Shown: positions 26,504 to 34,776, counted from the stretch's first letter. The stretch is 64,000 nucleotides of DNA from Flavobacterium chilense (GCF_001602525.1 NZ_LSYT01000007.1:1-64000), one strand, 5' to 3'. The notes: a model not told the origin generated them from the letters alone. Numbers and translations: made by a program.

Positions 26504-26719
26504 ATTTCTTTAATCTTCATAAGAAGTTTTTCTAAATATTTTTGATTTTTTTACTGAATATGTCTCTTGTTTTGTTTTTGTAAGGTGTTCATTTTTAAAT
26601 ATTTGTACTTTTTTTATTCCTTCATTATAGCATTTTTCTTTAAAAAATATATTTTAAGAATAATCTTATGACTCATTTTCTTTGTTTCATGACAAAGAAT
26701 CGTTTTCCTGTAGCATTTT
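26504..26719. other. Gene-free AT-rich stretch
   Basis: I see no gene between the UbiA-like gene and the promoter of locus A. Confidence 0.4.
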
Positions 26720-26752
26720 TTTGATGAAACTCAAATGTCTGATATAGTTTTG
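26720..26752 (+). promoter_or_regulatory. Bacteroidetes-type promoter of locus A
   Basis: TTTG at 26720-26723 and TAGTTTTG at 26745-26752 are 21 bp apart and fit the -33/-7 consensus TTTG-N19-21-TAnnTTTG. The context CTGATATAGTTTTGG closely matches CTGCTATAGTTTTGA upstream of locus B. Transcription from here would give an mRNA leader of about 210 nt that includes the conserved element at 26883. Confidence 0.6.
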
Positions 26753-26882
26753 GTAGAGAAAAGAAGTAAAAGCTAGCTAAAATTATTTTCAGTATTTGTT
26801 TTTGGAATGTTTTTTAAAACTTTGATTTCGAGTTTTTTACATGACTTGAAAATACTTTTTATTGAAATGTTCTAAAAAAAGT

Positions 26883-26958
26883 AAATCAAAAAAGTGGAGC
26901 AGACCCCACTTAAAAAAACGAGGCGGATCTGAAAAGCCTTATGAGTAAGAAAACTAAA
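26883..26958 (+). promoter_or_regulatory. Conserved 76-nt leader RNA element, copy A
   Basis: This non-coding block is 66/76 identical, without gaps, to the block at 34840-34915. It contains a hairpin AAGTGG-AGCAGACC-CCACTT, an A-rich strand, then ACGAGGCGG with GGC pairing with a later GCC, and a small hairpin CTTA-TGAG-TAAG. It ends 11 nt before the ATG at 26970; copy B ends 10 nt before its ATG. Frame-breaking differences (an in-frame TGA here that is absent in B) show that it is not protein-coding. The fixed distance to the start codon suggests translational control. I do not recognise it as a known riboswitch. Confidence 0.75.
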
Positions 26959-26969
26959 CAAACAATGTC

Positions 26970-27989
26970 ATGGAAAATAATCATAGTCAAGTATTGACTT
27001 CAACTCAGAAAGAAACAGGAGATGCATCGCTACCAAATTCTACCGCAGGATTATACAATACCCTTTGCGAAGCTTTGCATTTGAGTGACAAACAGTTTCA
27101 AATGATTCAGGGAGTTTTACCTGTTCAGACAGATGCATCCGGAGTGTATAATTTTGTTGATGGAATCCCACCAGTATCAGTTTCAACATTATACACCAGT
27201 AACCCAATTAATGGATTAAATGGTAATATGCAAATTGTTATTAGTGATGCAAAACCAAGTTTTTTAAGCAAACTGGCACAGGATAATTATGTTAATGAAA
27301 AATATTGGGTGGACGGGAATGTTGCCGTAGATCCAATTTATGCTCCAAATTTTGCAGATTTATACAATCAGGTAAATAATGGTTCATCAGCTAATATCAT
27401 TTTTGATTCTGCAACTGCTGATACCAATATTGACTCTTCATGGGCCAAAAGTACAGGTTCTGCAGGAGTTGGTTTCTGGGGAACTTCTTCAAGCTCAGTT
27501 TCTACACAATTAAACCAAAAAGCATCTTCTTCCAGAATTACTGTAAATGTTACTATTGATAAGTACGCTTTTTTACAAGTACGTGCCGGTGGATGGTTTA
27601 CTCAGGGCTTTTTTACAAACCAATACAAAGATCCTAATAAATGGCTTCAGGGACAGGCTGATTGGGATAGGGTTTTTGGACCTCAGGGTTCATGCCAAAA
27701 TATCGCAAATCAAGTGCTTTTGGTAAACGGATATACAATCACTACTACTTCTTATGCTACTTATTCTGAATCAGAATATCAACAAATCGTAACCAGTAAA
27801 GATACAAATGTGTGGCCTTTTTATACTTCTCACTCTAGTTCTACTGTAACCCAAACTCACACACATGATTCAGAGGGATACATTACTACAACAATTACTT
27901 GTAAACCGGGAAGTTTGCAAATTTTAGGAATGGGAGTTATTCCAACTAAACTTGCTATCGAAGGGCCATCAGCTTCCAGATTAATCTAA
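26970..27989 (+). CDS. Uncharacterised protein, first of two paralogues
   Basis: The 339-residue protein has no signal peptide or membrane helix and is rich in Ser, Thr, Asn and aromatics. It shares blocks with the next gene: LAQDNYVNEKYWVDG against LAKKNYANESYWLN, VRAGGWFTQGFFTNQYKD against TQLGGWFTQGAFVKAYQD, and VWPFYTS against VWPFYLS near the C-terminus. It contains a Ser-rich segment (about 165-190) and a THTH stretch. I recognise no family. The start is fixed by the ATG after the leader element; an ATG 5 bp earlier opens only a short frame. It is probably cytosolic unless exported by a non-classical route. Confidence 0.7.
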   Translation: MENNHSQVLTSTQKETGDASLPNSTAGLYNTLCEALHLSDKQFQMIQGVLPVQTDASGVYNFVDGIPPVSVSTLYTSNPINGLNGNMQIVISDAKPSFLSKLAQDNYVNEKYWVDGNVAVDPIYAPNFADLYNQVNNGSSANIIFDSATADTNIDSSWAKSTGSAGVGFWGTSSSSVSTQLNQKASSSRITVNVTIDKYAFLQVRAGGWFTQGFFTNQYKDPNKWLQGQADWDRVFGPQGSCQNIANQVLLVNGYTITTTSYATYSESEYQQIVTSKDTNVWPFYTSHSSSTVTQTHTHDSEGYITTTITCKPGSLQILGMGVIPTKLAIEGPSASRLI

Positions 27990-28012
27990 TTTTATTTAAA
28001 AAGTAAAACTAT

Positions 28013-28048
28013 AGAGAGCACAGTTGATTCTGTGTTCTCTTTTTTTAA
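28013..28048 (+). terminator. Terminator between the two paralogues
   Basis: AGAGAGCACAG(T) and CTGTGTTCTCT form the stem, followed by a T run. The second paralogue therefore either depends on read-through or has its own promoter. Confidence 0.8.
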
Positions 28049-28155
28049 TTGAACTTCAATTTTCAATTGTCTGAAATTGTAAAAAATAGATTTCGATATT
28101 TGATCAGGAAGTTCATTCGCAAACAGTTTTTACATTAATTTAATACTATCTAGTT

Positions 28156-29076
28156 ATGATAAATATTTATGAAGAATTAATTATTAAAAAAATTGTATCG
28201 AGTCTTACTTTAGATTCTTCAAGTTTGAGATGGTTTCCTGTTGTTCCAATGCTTCCTTCAAATGATTGTGATTTGTTTAGTTTATTTGATATTGTACCTA
28301 ATGATACATTTATTGCTAATACAAATGATCAGAGTCCTCTTTTTAGTACAACTTATGGTAAATTACTTGATGCTCAGGAAAAAACTTTTATAAGTGATCT
28401 GGCAAAAAAAAATTATGCAAATGAAAGCTATTGGTTAAACTGTAGTACAACCAAAAAGCCAATATTCAAACCAAATTCTGCCGAAATTACTACTGGATTA
28501 TCAGGCGGATCGTCATTTGATTTTACTTTTGATTCCTCTAATTATCCAAGTCCGCCAAAAGAATTATTTCCATCTTATCCTAGTTTTTTGGTTTTTCAGC
28601 CTTTTTTAAATTTTAATGAAACGGCAGAGAATTCAAGATTTGTTTTCAAATTACACTTTGATAAGATCGCTCATATTTCTACACAATTAGGCGGGTGGTT
28701 TACTCAGGGCGCTTTTGTTAAAGCTTATCAGGATAAGAGCACCTGGAAAACAGGAAGTAATCTTGTAACCTGGGATGAGTTGTTTGGTACCAACGGAATT
28801 TTAAATTGGGTAACGAATGGTTTGTTAGTTGCCTCCGGGATGACTCTCGAAATTCAAATTTTTGGAAAGTATGATTTAAAAACTTTATTCTTTTTAAAAA
28901 CCAATTTATTGACCTCTGTCTGGCCATTTTATTTGAGTCCGGAAAATACAACAAATAGTTTTGATATGTCTGAAGATGGCAATATTACAATTACAGTTAC
29001 TACCTCAAAAACGCAGAAATTATTGCTGGCATTACAGGCTGAATCAATAAATGGTTTAATTACCTCAAACCATTAA
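28156..29076 (+). CDS. Uncharacterised protein, second of two paralogues
   Basis: The 306-residue protein has no signal peptide. It aligns with the preceding protein along most of its length; the shared landmarks are the NYANESYWLN block, LGGWFTQGAFVKAYQD, TWDELFG against DWDRVFG, and VWPFYLS. The N-terminal 90 residues are diverged. It lacks the leader element: the 167 bp in front hold the terminator of the first gene and AT-rich sequence. The function is unknown, and the pair looks like an old tandem duplication. Confidence 0.7.
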   Translation: MINIYEELIIKKIVSSLTLDSSSLRWFPVVPMLPSNDCDLFSLFDIVPNDTFIANTNDQSPLFSTTYGKLLDAQEKTFISDLAKKNYANESYWLNCSTTKKPIFKPNSAEITTGLSGGSSFDFTFDSSNYPSPPKELFPSYPSFLVFQPFLNFNETAENSRFVFKLHFDKIAHISTQLGGWFTQGAFVKAYQDKSTWKTGSNLVTWDELFGTNGILNWVTNGLLVASGMTLEIQIFGKYDLKTLFFLKTNLLTSVWPFYLSPENTTNSFDMSEDGNITITVTTSKTQKLLLALQAESINGLITSNH

Positions 29077-29145
29077 AAAGGTCTTAGTACTCTTTAAATT
29101 TACCTCTATTCAAAAAAAATAACTGTAAAAAATCATTGTATAAAG

Positions 29146-29178
29146 AAAACCCGATGTATCAGCATCGGGTTTTTTATA
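29146..29178. terminator. Bidirectional terminator
   Basis: AAAACCCGATG and CATCGGGTTTT form the stem with a short loop, flanked by A and T runs, between the convergent locus A and DUF1090 genes. Confidence 0.8.
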
Positions 29179-29194
29179 AAAGGAAACCAAGTAA

Positions 29195-29593
29195 TTACTT
29201 TGTTTTTTGTTCTGCCAACGCTTTATTTAAATCTGCTTTGGCTTCATCCAGTTTTTTTCTTTTCTTGTCAATTTTTTCTTTACTCTCCTGATTTTTAATT
29301 GCTTTATTTAAATCATCAGTTCTTTCTTTAAACTTTTGCTGTTTTTCTTTAACCTTTTTGTCAAGGTCAGTTGTAACTGTTTTTGTTGTACAATTTTTTT
29401 TGGTTTTCGCTATCGCTTCTTCAACCCCTTTTATTTGGTTTTGATTACCGGCTTTTTTTGCTGCAATTAATTTGGTGTTTAACTCGCATAATTTTCGTTC
29501 ACAACCTTTTAAGTTTTTACAATTACTTTGCGCAAAACCTATGCAAACCATCATAAAAAATAATACAGTTAAAATTTTAGTCTTTATTGTCAT
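29195..29593 (-). CDS. DUF1090-like exported coiled-coil protein
   Basis: The 132-residue protein has a signal peptide (about 1-21, ending GFAQ). The mature part begins with CKNLKGCERKLCELNTKL and goes on to a long Lys/Glu-rich helix (about 75-132). The arrangement matches the DUF1090 family (E. coli YqjC): a Cys-containing head with another Cys at KKNC, and a charged coiled coil. It is presumed periplasmic and its function is unknown. It is monocistronic, ending at the shared terminator. Confidence 0.75.
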   Translation of the reverse strand: MTIKTKILTVLFFMMVCIGFAQSNCKNLKGCERKLCELNTKLIAAKKAGNQNQIKGVEEAIAKTKKNCTTKTVTTDLDKKVKEKQQKFKERTDDLNKAIKNQESKEKIDKKRKKLDEAKADLNKALAEQKTK

Positions 29594-29646
29594 AAGTTTG
29601 ATTTTAAATTAAATACTGAGATTACTTATAAAAGTAAGAAATTTAT

Positions 29647-30102
29647 TTAAGATTGTTTTTCTGAAACTTCTTTCAAAATTTTATTTCTTTCCAAGAGAAA
29701 ATTTGTAAGGTGTTTTTCTAAAAATAAAATATCAAAAAGTTCCCCAAAAATTCCGAATGGCGTTTCATATTGCAATTTGTCTTTCATGATTGTAAAGCCG
29801 TTTTTTTCTTCAAAAACATGCTCATGTCTGAAAGATTTAAATTTGCCTCGTTCCATTTCATCCACAAAATAATCGTAGAAATTCATTGCTGTAATTCGGC
29901 TTTTGTGTGTGAGATAAAATCCGAAATGTTTACCACGCCAGGTTACCGTTTCGTTTAAATTAATCAAGCCAGAAGTTATTCCGGCAATAGCCACTTCACT
30001 AGTCTTACTCGCTGATTGTTGATGAATGTCTATGTCTCGTGAAACATCAAAGACGATTTGTTTTGATGCTTTTATTTTTGTGGTGAGATTTATTGTTGTC
30101 AT
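29647..30102 (-). CDS. SRPBCC family (START-like) protein
   Basis: The 151-residue protein fits the SRPBCC ligand-binding fold: the first strand LTTKIKASKQIVFDVSRDIDIH, the central strands TWRGKHFGFYLTHKSRITAM, and a C-terminal helix around FLEKHLTNFLLERNKIL. Such proteins bind hydrophobic ligands; close relatives sit beside TIGR01777-type epimerases and are sometimes labelled cell-division inhibitors without proof. It is the last gene of the minus-strand cluster whose epimerase lies nearby. Confidence 0.8.
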   Translation of the reverse strand: MTTINLTTKIKASKQIVFDVSRDIDIHQQSASKTSEVAIAGITSGLINLNETVTWRGKHFGFYLTHKSRITAMNFYDYFVDEMERGKFKSFRHEHVFEEKNGFTIMKDKLQYETPFGIFGELFDILFLEKHLTNFLLERNKILKEVSEKQS

Positions 30103-30149
30103 AATTAGTTAGAATATTTTACTCCGCCGGAATAATACATAAGAATTTT

Positions 30150-30240
30150 TGACGGGTAAATTCAAGTCCCAGAGGGACGATATATTTGTAGAAATATGCA
30201 GTAAAAATTGTCGAGCCCCAGCAGGGTGAAATATTTATTA
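30150..30240. repeat. Intergenic repeat fragments with CCCAGAGGG and CCCAGCAGGG
   Basis: GTCCCAGAGGGACGATATATTTGTAGAAAT is a short hairpin plus a conserved-looking tail (positions 30165-30195), and GAGCCCCAGCAGGGTGAAAT follows at about 30214. From memory, similar words are common between genes in Bacteroidetes. Only one pair is seen here, apart from CCCAGCAGGGTAA near 230. Confidence 0.45.
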
Positions 30241-30263
30241 ATTAGTACAAGATATTGCTATAC

Positions 30264-30653
30264 CTATCCCTTATCATTTTTAAAATGCATTGTAAAAAAG
30301 AATGTTGCAATAATAGTTGAAAGTGAATACGAAATCGCAAGGTCAAACCACACAGTTCCATTTATAAGTGCTGTAGTTATAAAAACTCCGCTTATTACGA
30401 ATATGATTAATATTGTTTTTTCATGAACTATTTTTATGTTTTTGTTTTTTAAAACAGTAGTAATGAAAATATATAAAAGATAAGTTGGTAAGGAGAGAAG
30501 TAATCCTATAATTACCATAAATGGATATAGTTGAAAAAAATCAGAAAAATTTCTTGAGCTCCAATTAGCACTATATCCATTTATTATTGAAAAGATGATT
30601 GTTCCCAACAATAATGTAAAAATCCAATGTCTTAAGAGAAAAATAGCATTCAT
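30264..30653 (-). CDS. Small membrane protein of unknown function
   Basis: The 129-residue protein has four hydrophobic helices (about 10-28, 42-66, 80-95 and 100-122). Its start codon overlaps the stop of the epimerase gene by 4 bp (ATGA), so the two are translationally coupled. I recognise no family. Confidence 0.65.
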   Translation of the reverse strand: MNAIFLLRHWIFTLLLGTIIFSIINGYSANWSSRNFSDFFQLYPFMVIIGLLLSLPTYLLYIFITTVLKNKNIKIVHEKTILIIFVISGVFITTALINGTVWFDLAISYSLSTIIATFFFTMHFKNDKG

Positions 30654-31561
30654 TTTCTTAGTAAGTTTTTAAAAGCTTTATCAATATCCCCAAACTTAAA
30701 TTCAAATCCATTATCCAAAAGTCTTTTCGGAATTACATTTCTGCTTTTCAAAACCAATTCAGTTTCTGTCCGAATGAAGAAAGATCCAATTTCAAGGAAA
30801 AATTGATTCAATGGAATTCCAAATGGAAAACCAACAGCTTTTCTAAGCTTTTTCATGAAATCTAGATTACTTATGGGCTTAGGAGAAACTACATTTATAA
30901 CTCCGGTAATTTCTTTTTTGATGATAAGATCAACCGCATTCGCAAAATCTTCCTCGTGAATCCAGCTGATAAACTGATTTCCTTTTCCTTGTTTTCCTCC
31001 AAATCCTATTTTTGCCAAAGTCTTTAACGGAATTAAAGCGCCTCCATTTTTTCCTAAAACAATTGAAGTTCGCAAAGCTGTTTTTAAGGTATTTGGCGTT
31101 TGGGTTTTAAAGAATGCTTTTTCCCACGAAAGCGCCACATTTATAGAAAAATCATTTCCAATTTCACCCTCAGTTTCATCCATTTGTTTGTCTAATGAAA
31201 ATCTATAAATTGTTGCTGTAGATGAATTCAGCCAATGTTTCGGCGGATTTTTACAATTTAGAACCGCTTTATTTAAAATTTTGGTACTTTCAATTCTGGA
31301 CCATAAAATTTCTTTTTTGTTCTTTTTGGTATAACGGCAATCAACAGATTTTCCTGTGAGATTGATTAGAACGGTTGCGTTTTCTAATTCCTTTTCCCAG
31401 CCCGAAAAAGTTCGGGCATTCCAGTTTACATATTTAATTCCGTCAACGGATTGTGATTTTCCTCGTGTCAGAATTACAATTTCATCAAATTTATCTTTGA
31501 AATGATTAACTAAAACGTGTCCTAGAAAACCTGTTCCTGCTGCGATTATGAGTTTTTTCAT
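30650..31561 (-). CDS. TIGR01777-type SDR epimerase (YfcH-like)
   Basis: The 303-residue extended SDR starts with a glycine motif reading AAGTGFLGHVLVNHF. It continues with LINLTGKSVDCRYTKKNKKE, a hallmark of the TIGR01777 family, and ends in the DUF1731-like tail (RNVIPKRLLDNGFEFKF). The catalytic Tyr region is altered as in the whole family. The substrate is unknown. It couples to the membrane protein gene downstream and follows the desaturase gene. Confidence 0.88.
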   Translation of the reverse strand: MKKLIIAAGTGFLGHVLVNHFKDKFDEIVILTRGKSQSVDGIKYVNWNARTFSGWEKELENATVLINLTGKSVDCRYTKKNKKEILWSRIESTKILNKAVLNCKNPPKHWLNSSTATIYRFSLDKQMDETEGEIGNDFSINVALSWEKAFFKTQTPNTLKTALRTSIVLGKNGGALIPLKTLAKIGFGGKQGKGNQFISWIHEEDFANAVDLIIKKEITGVINVVSPKPISNLDFMKKLRKAVGFPFGIPLNQFFLEIGSFFIRTETELVLKSRNVIPKRLLDNGFEFKFGDIDKAFKNLLRK

Positions 31562-31642
31562 TGGTGTAATTTCAAAGTCAATAATTCACGGATTTTTATT
31601 GTAAAGTAATTTTTTAAATTCGTGGCGAACATTATTTGTCAA

Positions 31643-32425
31643 TTAAAAAATATTCTTTTTCTCGATATTAGGAAGTGCTTCATCAATTCTTCTAGCCAGT
31701 TCCGGAAGTTTAATCGTGGGAACTGCTGGGAATAAATGATGTTCTAAATGATAAAACATACTAAAAGTCATTTTGTTTTTCCAATTCCCTCGTTGCGTTC
31801 TGGCAAATTCTGGTGATTCTTCTGTGTCATGATGAACCGTCCAAACTGCAAAGAAAGCCATTAGAAATTCGGCGAAAACCATAATTATTATGTGATAAAT
31901 CAAAAAATGAATTTGAAAATAAAAAATAAGGAATGTTACAATCGCAATAGAAACTAATTCTAAAATTACATTCTTGACATAATTTCTATTTCCTTTCTGT
32001 AAGGTAACTTTATGAATCAAAAACATATGAATTGGACCATAAAGTATAGCGCCGTACCAAGTCATACGAGCTGATTTTCCTTCATAATCTTCTTCAGACA
32101 AACAATATTTATGGTGACGAATATGATTGAATTTGACAGCATGAATTGAAACCATCAATAAAATACTGTTCGTATACAAAGTAAACCACGTTAAAAATTT
32201 ATTTGTTCCTAATGAATTATGAAATCCATTATGAACTTGTCGTAATCCGGCTAAAAAGAAAAAAGCTGAAAAAGGCAGAGCAAATAAATAATATCCAAAA
32301 TAAGCCAGCGTCATAGAAATTAAAAACCACGGAATGGTCAAATTGTTTTCAATCAGCATTTCTTTGAAAGTGAGATTTTTTAAATCTTTCCATTCTACCT
32401 TTTTGAGTATTTCCTGATGTGTCAT
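31643..32425 (-). CDS. Membrane fatty acid desaturase
   Basis: The 260-residue protein has four hydrophobic helices and the three His boxes of acyl desaturases and hydroxylases: HNGFH (HxxxH), HIRHH (HxxHH) and HLEHH (HxxHH), plus HHDTEESPEF. It would use a di-iron centre and O2 to act on membrane acyl chains or a carotenoid-like lipid. It is encoded in a cluster with an epimerase, two small membrane proteins and DUF2071. The position of the introduced double bond cannot be inferred. Confidence 0.88.
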   Translation of the reverse strand: MTHQEILKKVEWKDLKNLTFKEMLIENNLTIPWFLISMTLAYFGYYLFALPFSAFFFLAGLRQVHNGFHNSLGTNKFLTWFTLYTNSILLMVSIHAVKFNHIRHHKYCLSEEDYEGKSARMTWYGAILYGPIHMFLIHKVTLQKGNRNYVKNVILELVSIAIVTFLIFYFQIHFLIYHIIIMVFAEFLMAFFAVWTVHHDTEESPEFARTQRGNWKNKMTFSMFYHLEHHLFPAVPTIKLPELARRIDEALPNIEKKNIF

Positions 32426-32451
32426 TTTTTTATGATTTAGGTTTTTTTTTA

Positions 32452-32496
32452 AAACCCGACAGTCCCGAAGCCTCGTGATAAAACCTGTCGGGTTTC
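32452..32496 (-). terminator. Possible attenuating terminator
   Basis: AAACCCGACAG and CTGTCGGGTTT are perfect complements separated by 22 nt, with a T-rich tail on the minus strand. It lies inside the gene cluster, before the desaturase gene. Confidence 0.6.
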
Positions 32497-32505
32497 TGAA
32501 TCAAA

Positions 32506-32892
32506 TTAAGCTTTAAAAACTAATCTTTCTTCTCGTTGCGCTTCTTTAGCTTTTCTTTTTCCTCTAAAAAAGAAATATAAATTGAAGAACAACATGATGC
32601 CAAGATAAATAGAAAATCCTCCAATTTTATAACTTAATCTTTCAATTAATTCTTGATAACTGTCTTTGTTTAATTGCAGTTCCAAAATCATTAAGGCAAA
32701 ACCAATATTTAAAAGATAGAATCCCGTTTCAAATAGTTTGTTGGTTGCTTCAGCGATTTCTTCTCGGCCTTTAAAAATGTCAAGCATAAATATTTTTCCG
32801 TTTTTGAAAAGTGTTTTAGAAACATAATAAGTTAAAAATAAAGCGACTGGTAAATAAATTCCGTAACCGATTAAGATTTTTGTAGTTTCCAT
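32506..32892 (-). CDS. Small membrane protein, paralogue of the next gene upstream
   Basis: The 128-residue protein has three hydrophobic helices (about 5-25, 55-75 and 90-110). It shares with the 115-residue neighbour the pattern KxLFKNGKIFMLDIF/KICYKNGNIYVADLI and LxNIGFALM/LLNIGYCAM, so the two are tandem paralogues. The function is unknown; the context suggests a role with the desaturase. Confidence 0.65.
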   Translation of the reverse strand: METTKILIGYGIYLPVALFLTYYVSKTLFKNGKIFMLDIFKGREEIAEATNKLFETGFYLLNIGFALMILELQLNKDSYQELIERLSYKIGGFSIYLGIMLFFNLYFFFRGKRKAKEAQREERLVFKA

Positions 32893-32911
32893 AATATTTG
32901 AATTTTAGTTG

Positions 32912-33259
32912 TTATTTGATTAATTTTTGAATGTATTTGGTTATGATGAATATGTTGAGGTAATGTAATATCGAAATGATGAATACAATAATGGATGTTT
33001 TGATTCCGATGGTTTCTATCAATTGAGAAAACGAAACGATTTTTTGCCAGGAAATCAATGTCATGGCACAGTAACCAATGTTTAAAAGATAGTAAGCCAA
33101 AAGCAAAACCTGATTTATTTTTTGACAAATATCCGCGTGATTTGGGATTAAATCTGCAACGTAAATATTTCCGTTTTTATAGCAGATTTTTCCAACTTTT
33201 AGAATGATGAAAATCGTAATGCCGAGATATATAAAATATCCAATGATATTGAAATTCAT
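32912..33259 (-). CDS. Small membrane protein, paralogue of the next gene downstream
   Basis: The 115-residue protein has three hydrophobic helices (about 6-24, 48-68 and 82-105) and ends in a basic tail. It shares the N-G-x-I/F and LLNIG motifs with its neighbour. It lies 21 bp after DUF2071 and 19 bp before the second paralogue, clearly within one transcription unit. Confidence 0.65.
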   Translation of the reverse strand: MNFNIIGYFIYLGITIFIILKVGKICYKNGNIYVADLIPNHADICQKINQVLLLAYYLLNIGYCAMTLISWQKIVSFSQLIETIGIKTSIIVFIISILHYLNIFIITKYIQKLIK

Positions 33260-33280
33260 GACTGTTTGGTTTATTGGTTT

Positions 33281-34018
33281 TTAATACATTTCTTCTAAGA
33301 CTGGAATCAGCTCAATTTTTCTTTTGTTTTTAACCGTAATTTTTGATCCTTCAGCTAAGAAAACTGAAGTTGGTTTTTGAGTTTGAAGAAATCCAAAATC
33401 ACGTCCATAATTTTTTTCGAAATCAATATCGATTTTATGGTTCAAAACTTCTAATTGTTCCCACCTTGGATGTGTCACCTCGTATTCAAAAGTTGTTGTT
33501 TCGTCTATTTTTGTATATCCAAAATAATGTTCTGTAATGAATTCAGCTTCAGAATCAATATCGATTTTATTTAAGCTATTTTTGGTTTCAATTTCAATTG
33601 TATTCCATTCTTTATCATTCTTCCATTGATAAATAAAAGTATTGCTGTTTTCGTTTTCAATGATTTCATGTCTCATTTTCTGGGTTTCATAATGTTCCTG
33701 ATACAAAGTATTGGCAATAAAAGTGATGGCTTTTTTAGGAACAATTTCTTTGATGAAAACTACTCCGCGTTTCCATTCGCCGTTTTCAAAACGTTTTACA
33801 TAGAATCTTAAATTAACCTCTTCAAAATTGATATGAAACGGAACTTTCAATCCTAGAACTTTGGTATTTTTAAACATAAAACCCACCAGGCTTACATAAC
33901 ATTTGTTGTTCCAGATATCTATTTCGGTTCCCGCAGGAACATATTTTTCTAAAACATCTCTATCAATCTGATAATTAAATAAGGCTAAATTTTTCCATTC
34001 TGCTTTTAAGAAATCCAT
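33281..34018 (-). CDS. DUF2071 (YqjF-like) protein
   Basis: The 245-residue protein opens with AEWKNLALFNYQIDRDVLEK and continues with YVSLVGFMFKNTKVLG and VNLRFYVKR, the conserved start of DUF2071 proteins. They have an acetoacetate-decarboxylase-like fold, but the function of this branch is not known. It is the first structural gene after the GbsR/MarR regulator (73 bp). Confidence 0.82.
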   Translation of the reverse strand: MDFLKAEWKNLALFNYQIDRDVLEKYVPAGTEIDIWNNKCYVSLVGFMFKNTKVLGLKVPFHINFEEVNLRFYVKRFENGEWKRGVVFIKEIVPKKAITFIANTLYQEHYETQKMRHEIIENENSNTFIYQWKNDKEWNTIEIETKNSLNKIDIDSEAEFITEHYFGYTKIDETTTFEYEVTHPRWEQLEVLNHKIDIDFEKNYGRDFGFLQTQKPTSVFLAEGSKITVKNKRKIELIPVLEEMY

Positions 34019-34091
34019 GGTTATTGTTTTTAATTTTTTAAACTTTCAGAAAAAAATGAAAGTTTGAGTTAAATTTTTTTAGTTCAGTATT

Positions 34092-34595
34092 TTATTTCAT
34101 CATTTTGATGACCAGTTTTCCCAACCAGTTATCATTAAACTCAGTCATTTTGTCTAACATATTATCAGCCTTTAAAACAAAATCGTATAATTTAGAAGTC
34201 TGATCTACAAAGTGTTTTTCTTCAGCAGAATCTTTTGCTTCAATTGTCGAAACTTCTTTTAAGATTTTAAGTGCAGGTTTAATTTCTCTTTTGCTTCTTT
34301 CTCTTGAAATTTTAACAGCTAATTCGTCCAGATCTTTTTCGGCAGTAAAAAATTCTCTGCGTTCTCCAACTTTAAATTCTTTGTAAACAATTCCCCAATC
34401 CATTAAAGCTCTTAGGTTCATGCTGGCATTACCACGGGAAATCTGTAATTCTTCCATAATATCTTCCATAGAAACAGCTTCGTTTGAGACCATTAATAAT
34501 GCATGGATTTGTGCCATGGTTTTATTAATTCCCCATTGAGAGCCTAATGCTCCCCAGGTTTGTACAAACTTGTTTTTTGCTTCTTTGAATTCCAT
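34092..34595 (-). CDS. GbsR/MarR family transcriptional regulator
   Basis: The 167-residue protein has a winged helix-turn-helix (about 20-85; SMEDIMEELQISRGNASMNL, then GIVYKEFKVGERREFFTAE) and a C-terminal dimerisation helix (about 115-167). GbsR-like regulators are repressors that respond to small ligands such as choline in Bacillus. It is encoded first in the minus-strand cluster and probably controls it. Imperfect AAACTTTCA/TGAAAGTTT palindromes occur both just before its start (34619-34643) and in the gap after its stop (34039-34066), and are plausible operators. Confidence 0.82.
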   Translation of the reverse strand: MEFKEAKNKFVQTWGALGSQWGINKTMAQIHALLMVSNEAVSMEDIMEELQISRGNASMNLRALMDWGIVYKEFKVGERREFFTAEKDLDELAVKISRERSKREIKPALKILKEVSTIEAKDSAEEKHFVDQTSKLYDFVLKADNMLDKMTEFNDNWLGKLVIKMMK

Positions 34596-34615
34596 AAGTC
34601 AAATGTAATTAAAAG

Positions 34616-34646
34616 TTTTTAAACTTTCAAAAATAATTGAAAGTTA
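34616..34646. promoter_or_regulatory. Candidate operator of the GbsR/MarR regulator
   Basis: AAACTTTCAAAAATAATTGAAAGTT is an inverted repeat (ACTTTCAA/TTGAAAGT) directly upstream of the regulator gene. A related pair AACTTTCAG...TGAAAGTTTGAG lies at 34039-34066, between the regulator and the DUF2071 gene. Two copies flanking a MarR-type gene suggest autoregulation and control of the operon. Confidence 0.5.
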
Positions 34647-34742
34647 TTTCTTTTTTTCTTCAGCAGGGGTTTTTACGTGTCGAATTATTTAGTGCTGTTC
34701 TTTAATTGTTTCATACCTAATTATGTCCATCTTATATCATTT

Positions 34743-34776
34743 TTTCTATTATGTCTACTTATCTGCTATAGTTTTG
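34743..34776 (+). promoter_or_regulatory. Probable promoter of locus B
   Basis: TAGTTTTG at 34769-34776 matches TAnnTTTG. The -33 position holds TTTC (34743-34746), 22 bp away, a weak match. The surrounding CTGCTATAGTTTTGATGTAGA resembles the locus A promoter. The mRNA leader would be about 140 nt. Confidence 0.5.

Noticed and set aside
26883..26925. PreQ1-I riboswitch (hairpin followed by an A-rich tail)
   Set aside because: The outline is similar, but the loop and the tail do not fit the consensus as I remember it and the genes have no link to queuosine.
26941..26997. 18-codon upstream frame in leader A, overlapping the start of the paralogue gene
   Set aside because: The start codon is ACG in copy B, so the frame is not conserved.
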